A stretch of DNA of 64,000 nt from Variimorphobacter saccharofermentans (GTDB taxonomy: Bacteria; Bacillota; Clostridia; Lachnospirales; Lachnospiraceae), in contig NZ_JACEGA010000001.1 in the NCBI RefSeq assembly GCF_014174405.1, positions 4,041,001 through 4,105,000 of the forward strand. The letters are read 5' to 3'. This document shows, piece by piece, positions 35,500-44,379 of this stretch; the stretch's first letter is position 1, and every line of letters begins with the position of its first letter. A program made the position numbers and the translations under genes. The notes below the pieces were generated by a model. That model worked only from the letters and a program-made list of their open reading frames with translations, did not search any database and was not told where the DNA came from.

Positions 35500-36516
35500 T
35501 TATTTTCCATATCCTTTCGGATTCTTGCTTTGCCAACGGTAAGAATCCTCACACATCTTATGAATATCACGCTCAGCCTTCCAGCCCAATTCACGGAATG
35601 CTTTCGAAGGATCCGCATAGGATACTGCAATATCTCCCGGCCGTCTGGCTTCTATGGTATAGGGTAGCTTTTTACCGCATGCCAGTTCATAGTTATGAAT
35701 AATCTCTAATACACTATACCCCACACCCGTTCCCAGATTATATATCTCCAGACCTGGATTCTGGCTAAGCTTTTCTATCGCTTTAATATGCCCCAGTGCT
35801 AAATCCACCACATGGATATAGTCTCTAATACCGGTACCATCAGGGGTATCATAATCATTACCATATACCTTAATATGATCCAGTTCTCCCATGGCTACCT
35901 TTGCAATATAAGGTACCAGATTATTCGGAATACCATTGGGGTCCTCTCCAATCTCACCGCTCTCATGAGCTCCAATCGGATTAAAATAGCGAAGAATGGC
36001 TATATTCCATGAGGAATCGGATCGATAAAGATCCTGTAGCATCTCTTCTATCATTAGTTTGGTTCTACCATAGGGATTAGTAACAGAAAGTGGTGTATAA
36101 TCCTCAGTAATTGGTATCGTTTTCGCTTCTCCATATACCGTTGCAGAGGAGGAGAACACCAAATTCTTAACGTTACATTCCTGCATAACCTCCAATAGTG
36201 TTATCGTTCCTACCAGATTATTACGAAAATATTTTAACGGTATGGAACAGGATTCTCCCACAGCCTTTAATCCTGCAAAATGAATGACCGCTTTGATTTC
36301 TTCCTTGATAATAATATCACATAAAGTATCCTTTTCCTGAATATCAGCCTCATAGAAGCTGATTTTTTTACCAGATATCTTCTCTACTCTTCGAATAGAC
36401 TCCATACTGGAATTACTGAAATTATCGATGGCGGCCACCTCATATCCCGCATTCAATAATTCAATTATAGTATGGCTGGCTATATACCCCGCTCCACCAG
36501 TAACTAACACCTTCAT
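35500..36516 (-). CDS. galE: UDP-glucose 4-epimerase
   Basis: A 338-residue short-chain dehydrogenase that interconverts UDP-glucose and UDP-galactose for galactose use or envelope polysaccharide. The N-terminal NAD-binding motif is GGAGYIASH, and the catalytic YxxxK is YGRTK near residue 150. The C-terminus DIHKMCEDSYRWQSKNP is typical of GalE. The ATG at 36516 starts the conserved MKVLVTGG; an in-frame GTG at 36525 would add three residues. No other gal gene is nearby. Confidence 0.95.
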   Translation of the reverse strand: MKVLVTGGAGYIASHTIIELLNAGYEVAAIDNFSNSSMESIRRVEKISGKKISFYEADIQEKDTLCDIIIKEEIKAVIHFAGLKAVGESCSIPLKYFRNNLVGTITLLEVMQECNVKNLVFSSSATVYGEAKTIPITEDYTPLSVTNPYGRTKLMIEEMLQDLYRSDSSWNIAILRYFNPIGAHESGEIGEDPNGIPNNLVPYIAKVAMGELDHIKVYGNDYDTPDGTGIRDYIHVVDLALGHIKAIEKLSQNPGLEIYNLGTGVGYSVLEIIHNYELACGKKLPYTIEARRPGDIAVSYADPSKAFRELGWKAERDIHKMCEDSYRWQSKNPKGYGK

Positions 36517-36788
36517 AATCAACACCTCTTCCTCTGTTGCGTTCCATATTACTGAAATTGTAACGTCATTTATTCTATTCTATATCAAAATACGTTGATT
36601 GAAAATAAGAAATTATGTCAAATGCAAAACATTTGCATTGATAATGGTGTTTTATGTTTTTACTGGCGAATCTGAACCACAAATGACATTCTATACTTGC
36701 GTAATTATGACAAATCATTTATTCTTGACATAGTGCAGATTATTATTGTGATACGCATGTATAAAAATGAAGGTGTGATGATAACGTA
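36517..36788. other. Intergenic region between divergent genes
   Basis: A 272-base AT-rich region with divergent promoters. A short hairpin (AATGCAAA/TTTGCATT, about 36620-36638) lies on the galE side. On the plus strand TTGACA at 36725-36730 and TGATAC at 36749-36754 are a weak promoter candidate for the gene at 36789. Confidence 0.45.
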
Positions 36789-37523
36789 ATGGATAAGCAG
36801 TTATTTCAACAAATCTGCGATGAAATCATCGGTCAGCGGCAGGAAACCAACGGGATTGGTACATTAAGTGAAAAAACCATTCACTCTGTATTAAAGCACT
36901 ACTATTCTCCTGACCAAAGCTATCATGAAATAAAAGTCGGAGGGTTTGTTGCAGATATCTTTACAGGAAATGAGATTATCGAAATTCAGACCCGTAATTT
37001 TGATAAGCTTAGAAGAAAGCTTACTGCCTTTCTTGAGATATCTCCGGTAACAATTGTGTATCCTATCCCCAAGCATAAATGGTTACGATGGATTAATCCA
37101 CAAACAGGTGAGATTAGTCCACCAAGAAAATCTCCAAAGACTGGTACACCGTACAGTATTTTTCCGGAATTGTATAAAATAAAAAACTATTTGGTCAATC
37201 CAAATCTGAGTCTGAGAATTGTATTGTTAAACCTGGAGGAATATCGATATCTGGACGGCTGGAGCCATGATAAAAAGAGGGGGTCCACTAGGTTCGACGG
37301 TATTCCCACGGAGCTGGTGGAAGAAGTTTCCATTATGTCTTTAGAGGATTACAAACTTCTTATTCCAGAACTACTGGAAGCAAAGTTTACAACCAGGGAC
37401 TTTAAAAGGGCTTCCGGACTGCCTTTACACGCTTCACAAACCGCTCTGAATATTCTATATTTTGTTGGTGCCGTGGATCGCGTGGGTAAAAAGGGAAACG
37501 CCTATATCTACTCCCGGGTTTAA
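36789..37523 (+). CDS. Putative PD-(D/E)XK-like nuclease with C-terminal winged-helix region
   Basis: A 244-residue conserved hypothetical protein. The N-terminal half has the spacing of a PD-(D/E)XK core: Glu28 in a helix, Asp56 in VADIF, and Glu65-Ile-Gln67 in IIEIQTRNF, with Gln in place of the usual Lys. The C-terminal part (about 190-244, FTTRDFKRASGLPLHASQTAL) looks like a winged helix. This could be a DNA repair or restriction-type nuclease, or an inactive DNA-binding relative. No methylase or helicase is adjacent, so the context gives no support for a restriction system. Confidence 0.5.
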   Translation: MDKQLFQQICDEIIGQRQETNGIGTLSEKTIHSVLKHYYSPDQSYHEIKVGGFVADIFTGNEIIEIQTRNFDKLRRKLTAFLEISPVTIVYPIPKHKWLRWINPQTGEISPPRKSPKTGTPYSIFPELYKIKNYLVNPNLSLRIVLLNLEEYRYLDGWSHDKKRGSTRFDGIPTELVEEVSIMSLEDYKLLIPELLEAKFTTRDFKRASGLPLHASQTALNILYFVGAVDRVGKKGNAYIYSRV

Positions 37524-37590
37524 CCAGATCAATCTATGATATAATTGATATATAAATCGAAAATTATAAGAAAAACGGAGGTAAAAGAAT

Positions 37591-38616
37591 ATGAGTGATG
37601 AAACAGTAAACAAAATAGAAAATGAAGAGGTAACTGATATCGGAATCAACCAGCAGGAGCTACCATCTGGCAATGAGGGTAGTAACGAAGCTGCCAGCGA
37701 AGCATCGGAAATGATTCCTTCAATGGATGACTTTAAGGATGAAATTGAGAATTCCTTTCGTAAAATTAAGGAAGGGGATATCTTAAAGGGTACGGTAATC
37801 GGTATCTCCGAGACGGAGGTTGTCCTAGATCTTGGTTATTATACCGAAGGCATAATTAAGCTTGAAGAAATTAGTAATGATCCCGCCTTTTCCATCAAAG
37901 CAGATGTTACCATGGGAGAAGAAATCTCTGCCATGGTCCTTACGGAGGATGATGGACAAGGCCATATCCTTCTCTCCAGAAAGCGCGCGGATGACGTACT
38001 TGCCTGGGAAAAGCTGACCGAAGCTATGGATAATAAGACTGTCTTCCGTGTAAAGGTATCACAAGCTGTTAACGCTGGCGTCGTTACCTATCTGTACGGC
38101 GTACGTGCCTTTATTCCAGCTTCCCAGCTGTCCTTAACCTATGTTGAAGATCTTAATTCGTGGGTTGGTAAAGAACTCGATGTTGTTGTTATCACTGCAT
38201 CCGCTTTAGAAAAGAAATTGGTTTTATCCGGTAAAGAGGTAGAACGTGAGAATGAAATCAGAGAAAGAAAAAGTAAGATCTCTCGTCTGCAGGTAGGAAT
38301 TGTTACAACTGGTACCGTTGAAAAGATCGCTCCCTACGGCGCATTTGTGAATATCGGAGAAGGCTTGACTGGTTTGGTTCATATCTCACAAATCTGCGGT
38401 AGAAGAATTAAATCTCCGAATGAGGTTATAAAAGAGGGCGAGACAGTTACTGTTAAAATTATCGATGTGAAAGATGGAAAAATAAGCTTAAGTATGAAGG
38501 CGGTAGAAGAAAAAGAAGACGTCATTGAAGATGTAGAGGAAACTCCTTCCACTTATTCTACGGGGGAAGAGGCTACCACCGGACTTGGTGCTCTTTTGAA
38601 AAACATTAAGCTATAA
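37591..38616 (+). CDS. S1 RNA-binding domain protein (ribosomal protein S1-like)
   Basis: A 341-residue protein with three S1 domains: about 55-125 (EGDILKGTVIGISETEVVLDLG), about 145-210 (a degenerate one with GVRAFIPASQL) and about 230-305 (GTVEKIAPYGAFVNIGEGLTGLVHIS). It matches the short S1-like proteins of Clostridia, which have fewer domains than E. coli S1 (six). It may bind mRNA at the ribosome, although Gram-positives with strong Shine-Dalgarno sites depend less on S1. GGAGG precedes the ATG. Confidence 0.88.
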   Translation: MSDETVNKIENEEVTDIGINQQELPSGNEGSNEAASEASEMIPSMDDFKDEIENSFRKIKEGDILKGTVIGISETEVVLDLGYYTEGIIKLEEISNDPAFSIKADVTMGEEISAMVLTEDDGQGHILLSRKRADDVLAWEKLTEAMDNKTVFRVKVSQAVNAGVVTYLYGVRAFIPASQLSLTYVEDLNSWVGKELDVVVITASALEKKLVLSGKEVERENEIRERKSKISRLQVGIVTTGTVEKIAPYGAFVNIGEGLTGLVHISQICGRRIKSPNEVIKEGETVTVKIIDVKDGKISLSMKAVEEKEDVIEDVEETPSTYSTGEEATTGLGALLKNIKL

Positions 38617-38652
38617 AATAGGTTATTGATTACCATTCATAATATGAATAAG

Positions 38653-38712
38653 ATGACCCGGCAAATGGTTACGATAGATCGTAATATCAGAACCATTTAC
38701 TGGGTCATTATT
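38653..38712 (+). terminator. Terminator after the S1-like gene
   Basis: ATGACCC (38653-38659) with AAATGGTT pairs with AACCATTT and GGGTCAT (to 38708). An inner ACGAT/ATCGT pairing is also present, then TATTAAATT. It lies between convergent genes. Confidence 0.65.
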
Positions 38713-38781
38713 AAATTGATCGCTATATGCAAGCCATCATATATTTTTCATGATAATTGTTTCACTTTATTCCTATATTAT

Positions 38782-39183
38782 TTAGTATATAGCTATTACA
38801 TCTAACACATATAATACTAGAAATGCGATTCCTCCTAGTGACAGGATATTCAGAATAATCAGGAACCGAAGAAGAGCTTTTCCCTTATTCACCTTAGTAG
38901 TAAGCTTATCCAAGTTCGTTAGAATCTCTGCCTGCAGCTGATGATTATACTTCTCAGTATCTCCTTTTAGCTCTGATATTCTATTGGAAAGCTGGGTTAA
39001 TACTTTATCATCATTAATCTCCTGCTTCTCAAGATAGCTTTTCATGCATTCATGAGCCTTTTCCAGTGAATCACGATACTGTGATAACATGTTTTCGTAC
39101 ATTGCGGTAGTTCGCGATGGCGTCGATTGATTATTCTTGCCTGCTACTTCTCTTCTAGCAGTTAATCCAAAAGGTAAATTCAT
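38782..39183 (-). CDS. Hypothetical protein with C-terminal membrane anchor
   Basis: A 133-residue protein, charged and helical over residues 25-100 (probable coiled coil, with LSNRISELKGDTEKYNHQL), ending in one transmembrane helix (about 107-130). No family was recognised. It lies 18 bases downstream of the alarmone synthetase gene on the same strand, so the two are probably co-transcribed. GGAGAAAATGTT precedes the ATG. Confidence 0.65.
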   Translation of the reverse strand: MNLPFGLTARREVAGKNNQSTPSRTTAMYENMLSQYRDSLEKAHECMKSYLEKQEINDDKVLTQLSNRISELKGDTEKYNHQLQAEILTNLDKLTTKVNKGKALLRFLIILNILSLGGIAFLVLYVLDVIAIY

Positions 39184-39201
39184 AACATTTTCTCCTTTGT
39201 A

Positions 39202-40002
39202 CTATGCACGTAATCCAAACAAAACTCTCTTCCTACCCGGCTTTTTTTGTTTGGTCTCTTTCTCCTTCTGTATCTCTTTTCTCTCATTTTCCTCTTCCAC
39301 TATCGTTCCAAAGGATTCGGCTACGACGGTTTTATAACTCTGTGTAAGCTCTTCATGATACCCCTCAATACGATCCTTACTGTAGCTTTTGATTTCCTCG
39401 TTAATGCTTAGCATTTTCTGATCCAGATATGCCACAATATCAGAACATTCCTTCAATTCCTTTCTGATATGCTCCGGTGCATTTCCTTCAAATTTATAAT
39501 AAATCTTATGCTCTAAGCTTGCCCAGAAATCCATCGCTATGGTTCGTATCTGAATTTCCACTTTGGTATCTATCGTTCGGTCTGATAAGAAAACCGGAAC
39601 GGAAACAATCATATGATAGCTGGTATAACCATTTGGTTTCGGACACGTGATGTAGTCCTTTATCTTTAATACCTTAATATCATTCTGTTTGGTAATTAGA
39701 TCTGCTATACGATAAATGTCAGAAGTGAAGGAGCATATAATTCTTATTCCTGCCACATCATTCACATATTTTACAATATTTTCTACTGTCAGTTCCTTCT
39801 CATTGTGTCGCAGCTTTTTCGCAATACTCTGCGGCGACTTGATTCTTGATGTAATATGTTCTATCGGATTATATTGGTGTGTAATTTTAAATTCATTATT
39901 TAATATTTCAAGCTTCGTATTAATCTCTTTTAATGCTGCATCATATAATAAAAGAGCCTTGCTCCATTCCTCTGCCTCATTATAAAAAATGGGGAGATCC
40001 AT
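39202..40002 (-). CDS. Small alarmone synthetase (GTP pyrophosphokinase, RelQ-like)
   Basis: A 266-residue single-domain RelA/SpoT synthetase without a hydrolase or regulatory domain. It would make (p)ppGpp from ATP and GTP or GDP. Conserved segments are VNDVAGIRIICSFTSDIYRI (about 87-106), KDYITCPKPNGYTSYHMIV (about 122-140) and EIQIRTIAMDFWASLEHKI (about 157-175). A charged C-terminal tail (EERKEIQKEKETKQKKPGRK) follows. Small synthetases of this type are usually about 210-240 residues. It lies upstream of a membrane-anchored coiled-coil protein on the same strand. Confidence 0.92.
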   Translation of the reverse strand: MDLPIFYNEAEEWSKALLLYDAALKEINTKLEILNNEFKITHQYNPIEHITSRIKSPQSIAKKLRHNEKELTVENIVKYVNDVAGIRIICSFTSDIYRIADLITKQNDIKVLKIKDYITCPKPNGYTSYHMIVSVPVFLSDRTIDTKVEIQIRTIAMDFWASLEHKIYYKFEGNAPEHIRKELKECSDIVAYLDQKMLSINEEIKSYSKDRIEGYHEELTQSYKTVVAESFGTIVEEENERKEIQKEKETKQKKPGRKRVLFGLRA

Positions 40003-40162
40003 TGCATCACAACCTTTGTATTGTATAGTATGTCAAAAAAACAACTTTATATTGTTCATAATTTGTTCATTATTTATATTATAGCATAAAAATATGAATA
40101 ATTCTTTAAGTTTTGTAATCTTAATGAAATTTTAACTTTTATAAAATTTTGAATAAAAAAGA

Positions 40163-40192
40163 TTGACAATACAAGGAGTCTATGGATATAAT
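40163..40192 (+). promoter_or_regulatory. Sigma-A-type promoter of the ABC exporter operon
   Basis: TTGACA (40163-40168), an 18-base spacer and TATAAT (40187-40192), both consensus. It lies about 35 bases upstream of the leader ORF and about 420 bases upstream of the first transporter gene, so the mRNA has a long leader. Confidence 0.85.
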
Positions 40193-40226
40193 AGTGGAAG
40201 ACTATAACAGAAAGTGAGGTAAAACT

Positions 40227-40313
40227 ATGAATTTAAGTATCGGCAATTATCAACATAACATATTGATTCATACGAATTTCTATGATATTACCTCACGGAT
40301 TCGAAAAAATTAG
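40227..40313 (+). CDS. Leader peptide upstream of ABC exporter
   Basis: A 28-residue ORF (MNLSIGNYQHNILIH..., ending IRKN). GAGG (40216-40219) lies 7 bases before its ATG. The ribosome-site segment TGAGGTAA (40215-40222) can pair with TTACCTCA (40288-40295) at the end of the ORF and, alternatively, AGGTAA with TTACCT (40329-40334) after its stop. A terminator follows. The layout suggests a translated leader that controls the downstream genes. Confidence 0.6.
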   Translation: MNLSIGNYQHNILIHTNFYDITSRIRKN

Positions 40314-40391
40314 TCTGTACTTTAATCCTTACCTGCCTGCTGCCAGTAGGATTTGGGATAAAGTTAGCAACTGAATTTTTTGATTATAATA

Positions 40392-40419
40392 CCGCGGTAT
40401 ATCATACTGCGGTTTTTTT
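40392..40419 (+). terminator. Attenuator terminator ahead of the ABC exporter
   Basis: CCGC and GTAT (with one bulge) pair with ATAC and GCGG around a three-base loop, followed by seven T. It lies after the leader ORF but about 190 bases before the first transporter gene, with no gene in between other than the leader, so it would stop transcription before the operon. Confidence 0.8.
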
Positions 40420-40609
40420 GTGTGTTTTAGACTTGACCCAATCTGAACAGTCATGGAAAAATTGTATGAAGTTTGCCGCTTCTTTGATCAGAACGATGGA
40501 AAGTATGCTTTACGAACTTTCTTTTGTCATGAATTATTAACACGGATTTCAACTTGAGGAGGATTGAAATGAGTGTTTGCCGCCGACAAACGGCAGAATG
40601 GAGGGAACA

Positions 40610-42376
40610 ATGAAGATTAAACGCTATATTTTAAAATATTGGTACGCCTATCTTACTGCAATTCTATGCATTGTAATCGCGGTATCATTAGATATGATAT
40701 ATCCGCAGGTAACGAAACAGATCGTGGATAACGTCATCGTCGGAAGGGAGCTTTCCTTACTGCCGAGACTGCTTATTATGATCTTAATTATTGGTATCGG
40801 AAGGTGTATCTTTCAATACGTTAAGGAATATGTTTTTGATTTGGTAAGTGCCAGAATTACTATGAACATCCGTCGTGATTTATTCAAGCATATCCAGGGA
40901 CTATCCCTTAGTTTTTTTGATAAAAACAATACAGGAGAGTTGATGTCCCGACTGAAGGATGATGTGGATCAGGTCTGGGCAGCACTCGGATACATTAGTA
41001 TGTTAATTATTGAGGTTGCTATTCACACCGGTATTGCACTCTACTGCATGTTTTCACTAAGCCCGAGTTTAGCTGTATTTCCAACGATTGTCCTACCGAT
41101 GATGGCAGGTTTAGCCATTCTGATGGAGAAAAAACTAGGTAAAATCTATGAGGCTATTAGTGAGGAAAATGCTAAACTGAATACGGTTGCACAGGAAAAT
41201 CTGTCCGGTGTACGTACGGTAAAAGCCTTTGCCAGGGAGAAATTTGAGATCAAGAAATTTCTTTCCCATAACAAGCAATACTATGACCTTAATATGAAGC
41301 AGTCAAAGGTATTTATTAAAATCAACCCATATTTTCAATTTGTTACAAAGTTACTGCCTTTGATTGTAATTATGTATGGAGGTTACCAGGTTATCAATGA
41401 TAAGATGTCACTGGGATCCTTAGTTGCCTTCACTGATTATTCCATGAATATCGTATGGCCTATGGAAATGCTCGGATGGCTATCCAATAGCTTTGCCTCC
41501 GCCATTGCTTCTACAAAACGTATTAATAAGATATATCAGGAGAAGCCTGAAATTACTGAAATTGAAAATCCGGTAATTCTTGATGAAGTAAAGGGTAGCA
41601 TACGCTTTGATAAAGTATCCTTTTCCCTATCCGATAAAACCATTCTTTCCGATATCAGCTTCGACTTAGGAGCCGGTAAGACGATTGGAATTATGGGTGC
41701 AACAGGTACGGGAAAGAGCTCTATCATTAATCTATTACAGCGCTTTTATGATGCGACGGAGGGTGAGATTTTCGTAGATGGTGTGAATATCAAGGAATTA
41801 ACCTTAAAACAGCTGCGTAAGAACATCTCTCTGGTAATGCAAGATGTATTCCTTTTCTCCGATACCATTAATGAGAATGTGAAAATGGGTAAGAAAAACC
41901 TGGTGAGCCAGGAGGATATTGTAAATGCTGCAGTAAGTGCTCAGGCGAAAGAGTTTATCGATCGTATGGATAACCAGTTTGAGACCGTTGTTGGAGAACG
42001 TGGTGTTGGTTTATCCGGTGGGCAGAAACAGAGAATTAGTATAGCAAGAGCATTGGCAAAGAAAACTCCGATCCTGGTGTTGGATGATTCCACTTCCGCT
42101 CTTGACATGGAAACTGAGCATATGATTCAAAAAGCCTTAACACAAATTGATGCAACAAAGATCATAATTGCTCACCGAATTTCTGCCGTTCGTAATGCGG
42201 ATGAAATTATCATATTAGAGGACGGTAAAATTATGGAACGCGGCACCCATGAGACATTGCTGCAGAAGAAAGGTTATTATTATGATACTTATATGGCACA
42301 ATATGGTGACTATCTCGAAGTTATGGGATCCTCCAATGCTGTGCCGAAGGAAAAGGAGGTGGCAGTATGTCAATAA
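40610..42376 (+). CDS. ABC exporter half-transporter, subunit with degenerate Walker B
   Basis: A 588-residue half-transporter: about six membrane helices (about 1-300) followed by the ATPase domain. Walker A is GATGTGKSS (about 363-371), the signature LSGGQKQR, and Walker B ILVLDDSTSALD, where Asp replaces the catalytic Glu. This marks the degenerate-site subunit of heterodimeric multidrug exporters such as BmrCD and TM287/288. The start at 40610 follows GGAGG by 5 bases; an ORF extension from 40577 lacks a ribosome site. The next gene overlaps its end by 10 bases. Confidence 0.92.
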   Translation: MKIKRYILKYWYAYLTAILCIVIAVSLDMIYPQVTKQIVDNVIVGRELSLLPRLLIMILIIGIGRCIFQYVKEYVFDLVSARITMNIRRDLFKHIQGLSLSFFDKNNTGELMSRLKDDVDQVWAALGYISMLIIEVAIHTGIALYCMFSLSPSLAVFPTIVLPMMAGLAILMEKKLGKIYEAISEENAKLNTVAQENLSGVRTVKAFAREKFEIKKFLSHNKQYYDLNMKQSKVFIKINPYFQFVTKLLPLIVIMYGGYQVINDKMSLGSLVAFTDYSMNIVWPMEMLGWLSNSFASAIASTKRINKIYQEKPEITEIENPVILDEVKGSIRFDKVSFSLSDKTILSDISFDLGAGKTIGIMGATGTGKSSIINLLQRFYDATEGEIFVDGVNIKELTLKQLRKNISLVMQDVFLFSDTINENVKMGKKNLVSQEDIVNAAVSAQAKEFIDRMDNQFETVVGERGVGLSGGQKQRISIARALAKKTPILVLDDSTSALDMETEHMIQKALTQIDATKIIIAHRISAVRNADEIIILEDGKIMERGTHETLLQKKGYYYDTYMAQYGDYLEVMGSSNAVPKEKEVAVCQ

Positions 42377-44148
42377 ATGCCGTCAGGGAAGACGAGTACC
42401 AAAAATCCGTCAGTAAGAAGAATACCTTGGTTCGGTTATTCTCCTATATGTTAGCTTATAAGCTTCCTATTCTGGCAGTTCTATTCATTATGCTGATTAC
42501 GGTAGCAATCTCCATAGTGAATCCGCTCATCCTGGAACGGGCCGTAGACTTTCATATAGCGAACAAGGATATGAGAGGTTTATTCATTCTTGGAGCGTTT
42601 GCTGTTGGACTCAATATCATCTTTATTCTACTTGTTAAGCTACGTATGTATCTAATGGCAAAGATATCAAATGAAGTACTGCTTACGATAAGACAGGAAT
42701 TATACACCCATATTCAGAAGCTTAGCTTTAGCTTCTTTGACAGTCGTCCGACTGGTAAGATACTTGCCAGAATCATCGGCGATGTAAATTCCTTAAAGGA
42801 TGTTCTTTCGAACAGTGTTACTACATTAATACCTGATTTCGTTACAATCTGCGCTGTTGTAACTATTATGGTATTGAAAAACTGGAGATTGGCGATTGCA
42901 TCATTAATCACTCTACCTGTAATGATATTTGGACTTTCGTTCATTCAGACCCGTTCTCATAAACGTTGGCAATTGCATCGTAAGAAGAGCTCTAATCTGA
43001 ATGCCTTCATTCATGAGGATTTATCAGGTATGAGAATTGTTCAAAGCTTTACCGCCGAAGATGAGACAGAAGAGAACTTTGATTTTCTTCTAAAGGAACA
43101 CCGTGATTCCTTTGTTAGCGCAGTTCGTCTTAATGATGCTTTTGGTTCTGTAATTGATTTCAGCTGGGGAGTCGGCTCCTTCTGTATGTATTTGGCAGCA
43201 ATAACAATACTGGGAATAGGAAAAGAAAACGTAGGAACCTTAGTTGCTTTTGCCTACTTCTCCTCCATGTTCTGGCATCCGATTATGAACCTAAGTAACT
43301 TTTATAATCAGTTAATCACCAATATTTCCGGTGCAGAACGAATCTTTGATATCATGGATACCCAACCGGAAATCGCAGATTCTGATACAGTAACTGAGCT
43401 ACCTGAGATACGCGGTGAGGTTCGCTTCGATCATGTATCCTTTGCCTACGATGAAGATACTAAGGTGTTGAATGATGTCAGCTTTCAGATTAAACCCGGA
43501 GAGACCATTGCATTGGTTGGTCCTACCGGAGCTGGTAAAACAACCATCGTAAATCTAATCAGTCGTTTTTATGACATACAGCAGGGTAATATCTATATCG
43601 ACGGCTATAATATTAAGGAAGTATCCATTGAGAGCTTAAGAAAGCAAATGGGTATTATGACACAGGATAACTTCCTTTTCTCCGGTACCATAGCCGATAA
43701 TATCCGCTACGGTAAACTGGACGCCACCGATGAAGAAATTATCGCTGCCGCGAAAGCAGTGAATGCCCACGACTTCATAATGAAGATGGAGAAGGGGTAT
43801 GAAACAGAGCTGAAGGAACGTGGTGCCGGTCTTTCCATTGGACAGAGACAGCTTCTGGCATTTGCCAGAACCATGGTATCCATGCCTAAGATATTAATAC
43901 TGGATGAAGCAACCTCCAGTATTGATACTCATACAGAACTTCTGGTACAGCAAGGGATTGAAGCACTTCTTAAGGGTCGGACCTCCTTTGTTATAGCGCA
44001 CCGCTTATCCACTATCCGAAAGGCGGATCGCATCTTTGTTATTGATGACGGTCAAATCCTCGAACAGGGTAGTTCGGATGAATTAATCGCCAAAAAAGGT
44101 CTGTACTACAATCTGTATATGGCACAGTTTAAGAATATTGAAGCATAA
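42367..44148 (+). CDS. ABC exporter half-transporter, partner subunit
   Basis: A 593-residue half-transporter with six helices and an ATPase domain. Walker A is GPTGAGKTT, and Walker B ILILDEATSSID has the catalytic Glu. The signature is LSIGQRQL instead of LSGGQ. Together with the Asp in the partner's Walker B, this gives one degenerate and one active ATP site per dimer. The ATG overlaps the end of the upstream gene, with AGGAGG inside that gene, so translation is coupled. Substrates are probably hydrophobic drugs or peptides; that is inferred. Confidence 0.92.
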   Translation: MSINAVREDEYQKSVSKKNTLVRLFSYMLAYKLPILAVLFIMLITVAISIVNPLILERAVDFHIANKDMRGLFILGAFAVGLNIIFILLVKLRMYLMAKISNEVLLTIRQELYTHIQKLSFSFFDSRPTGKILARIIGDVNSLKDVLSNSVTTLIPDFVTICAVVTIMVLKNWRLAIASLITLPVMIFGLSFIQTRSHKRWQLHRKKSSNLNAFIHEDLSGMRIVQSFTAEDETEENFDFLLKEHRDSFVSAVRLNDAFGSVIDFSWGVGSFCMYLAAITILGIGKENVGTLVAFAYFSSMFWHPIMNLSNFYNQLITNISGAERIFDIMDTQPEIADSDTVTELPEIRGEVRFDHVSFAYDEDTKVLNDVSFQIKPGETIALVGPTGAGKTTIVNLISRFYDIQQGNIYIDGYNIKEVSIESLRKQMGIMTQDNFLFSGTIADNIRYGKLDATDEEIIAAAKAVNAHDFIMKMEKGYETELKERGAGLSIGQRQLLAFARTMVSMPKILILDEATSSIDTHTELLVQQGIEALLKGRTSFVIAHRLSTIRKADRIFVIDDGQILEQGSSDELIAKKGLYYNLYMAQFKNIEA

Positions 44149-44152
44149 AAAT

Positions 44153-44358
44153 ACGATATGGGGCTGTTGCATAATACATTTACAGGGAATATGACTTACC
44201 ATAATGCACTGTCGGAAGAACAGATTGCTGTATTTTGTGTGAATCATGCGATTATTTATATTCGCATGAGACATACAAAATCATCAATATGTACTTCCTT
44301 CTGTGTGTGAGGTAAGTCATATTCCCTGCATGTATATTGTGCAACAACCCCATATCGT
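44153..44358 (+). repeat. Family B palindromic repeat, copy B2
   Basis: Arms at about 44153-44200 and 44311-44358 pair over 48 bases with few mismatches, from ACGATATGGGG to GACTTACC/GGTAAGTC. The interior repeats the conserved pieces of B1 (GAAGAACA, GAGACATAC, TGTACTTC, CTGTGTGTGAGGTAAGTC). The apical hairpin is TCATGCGA/TCGCATGA, unlike that of B1. CAGGGAAT/ATTCCCTG replaces the CAGTGATT/AATCACTG of B1. It starts 4 bases after the exporter stop codon and lies before the convergent DUF4179 gene. Confidence 0.82.
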
Positions 44359-44379
44359 TTCTTTCACTCAATTATGACA

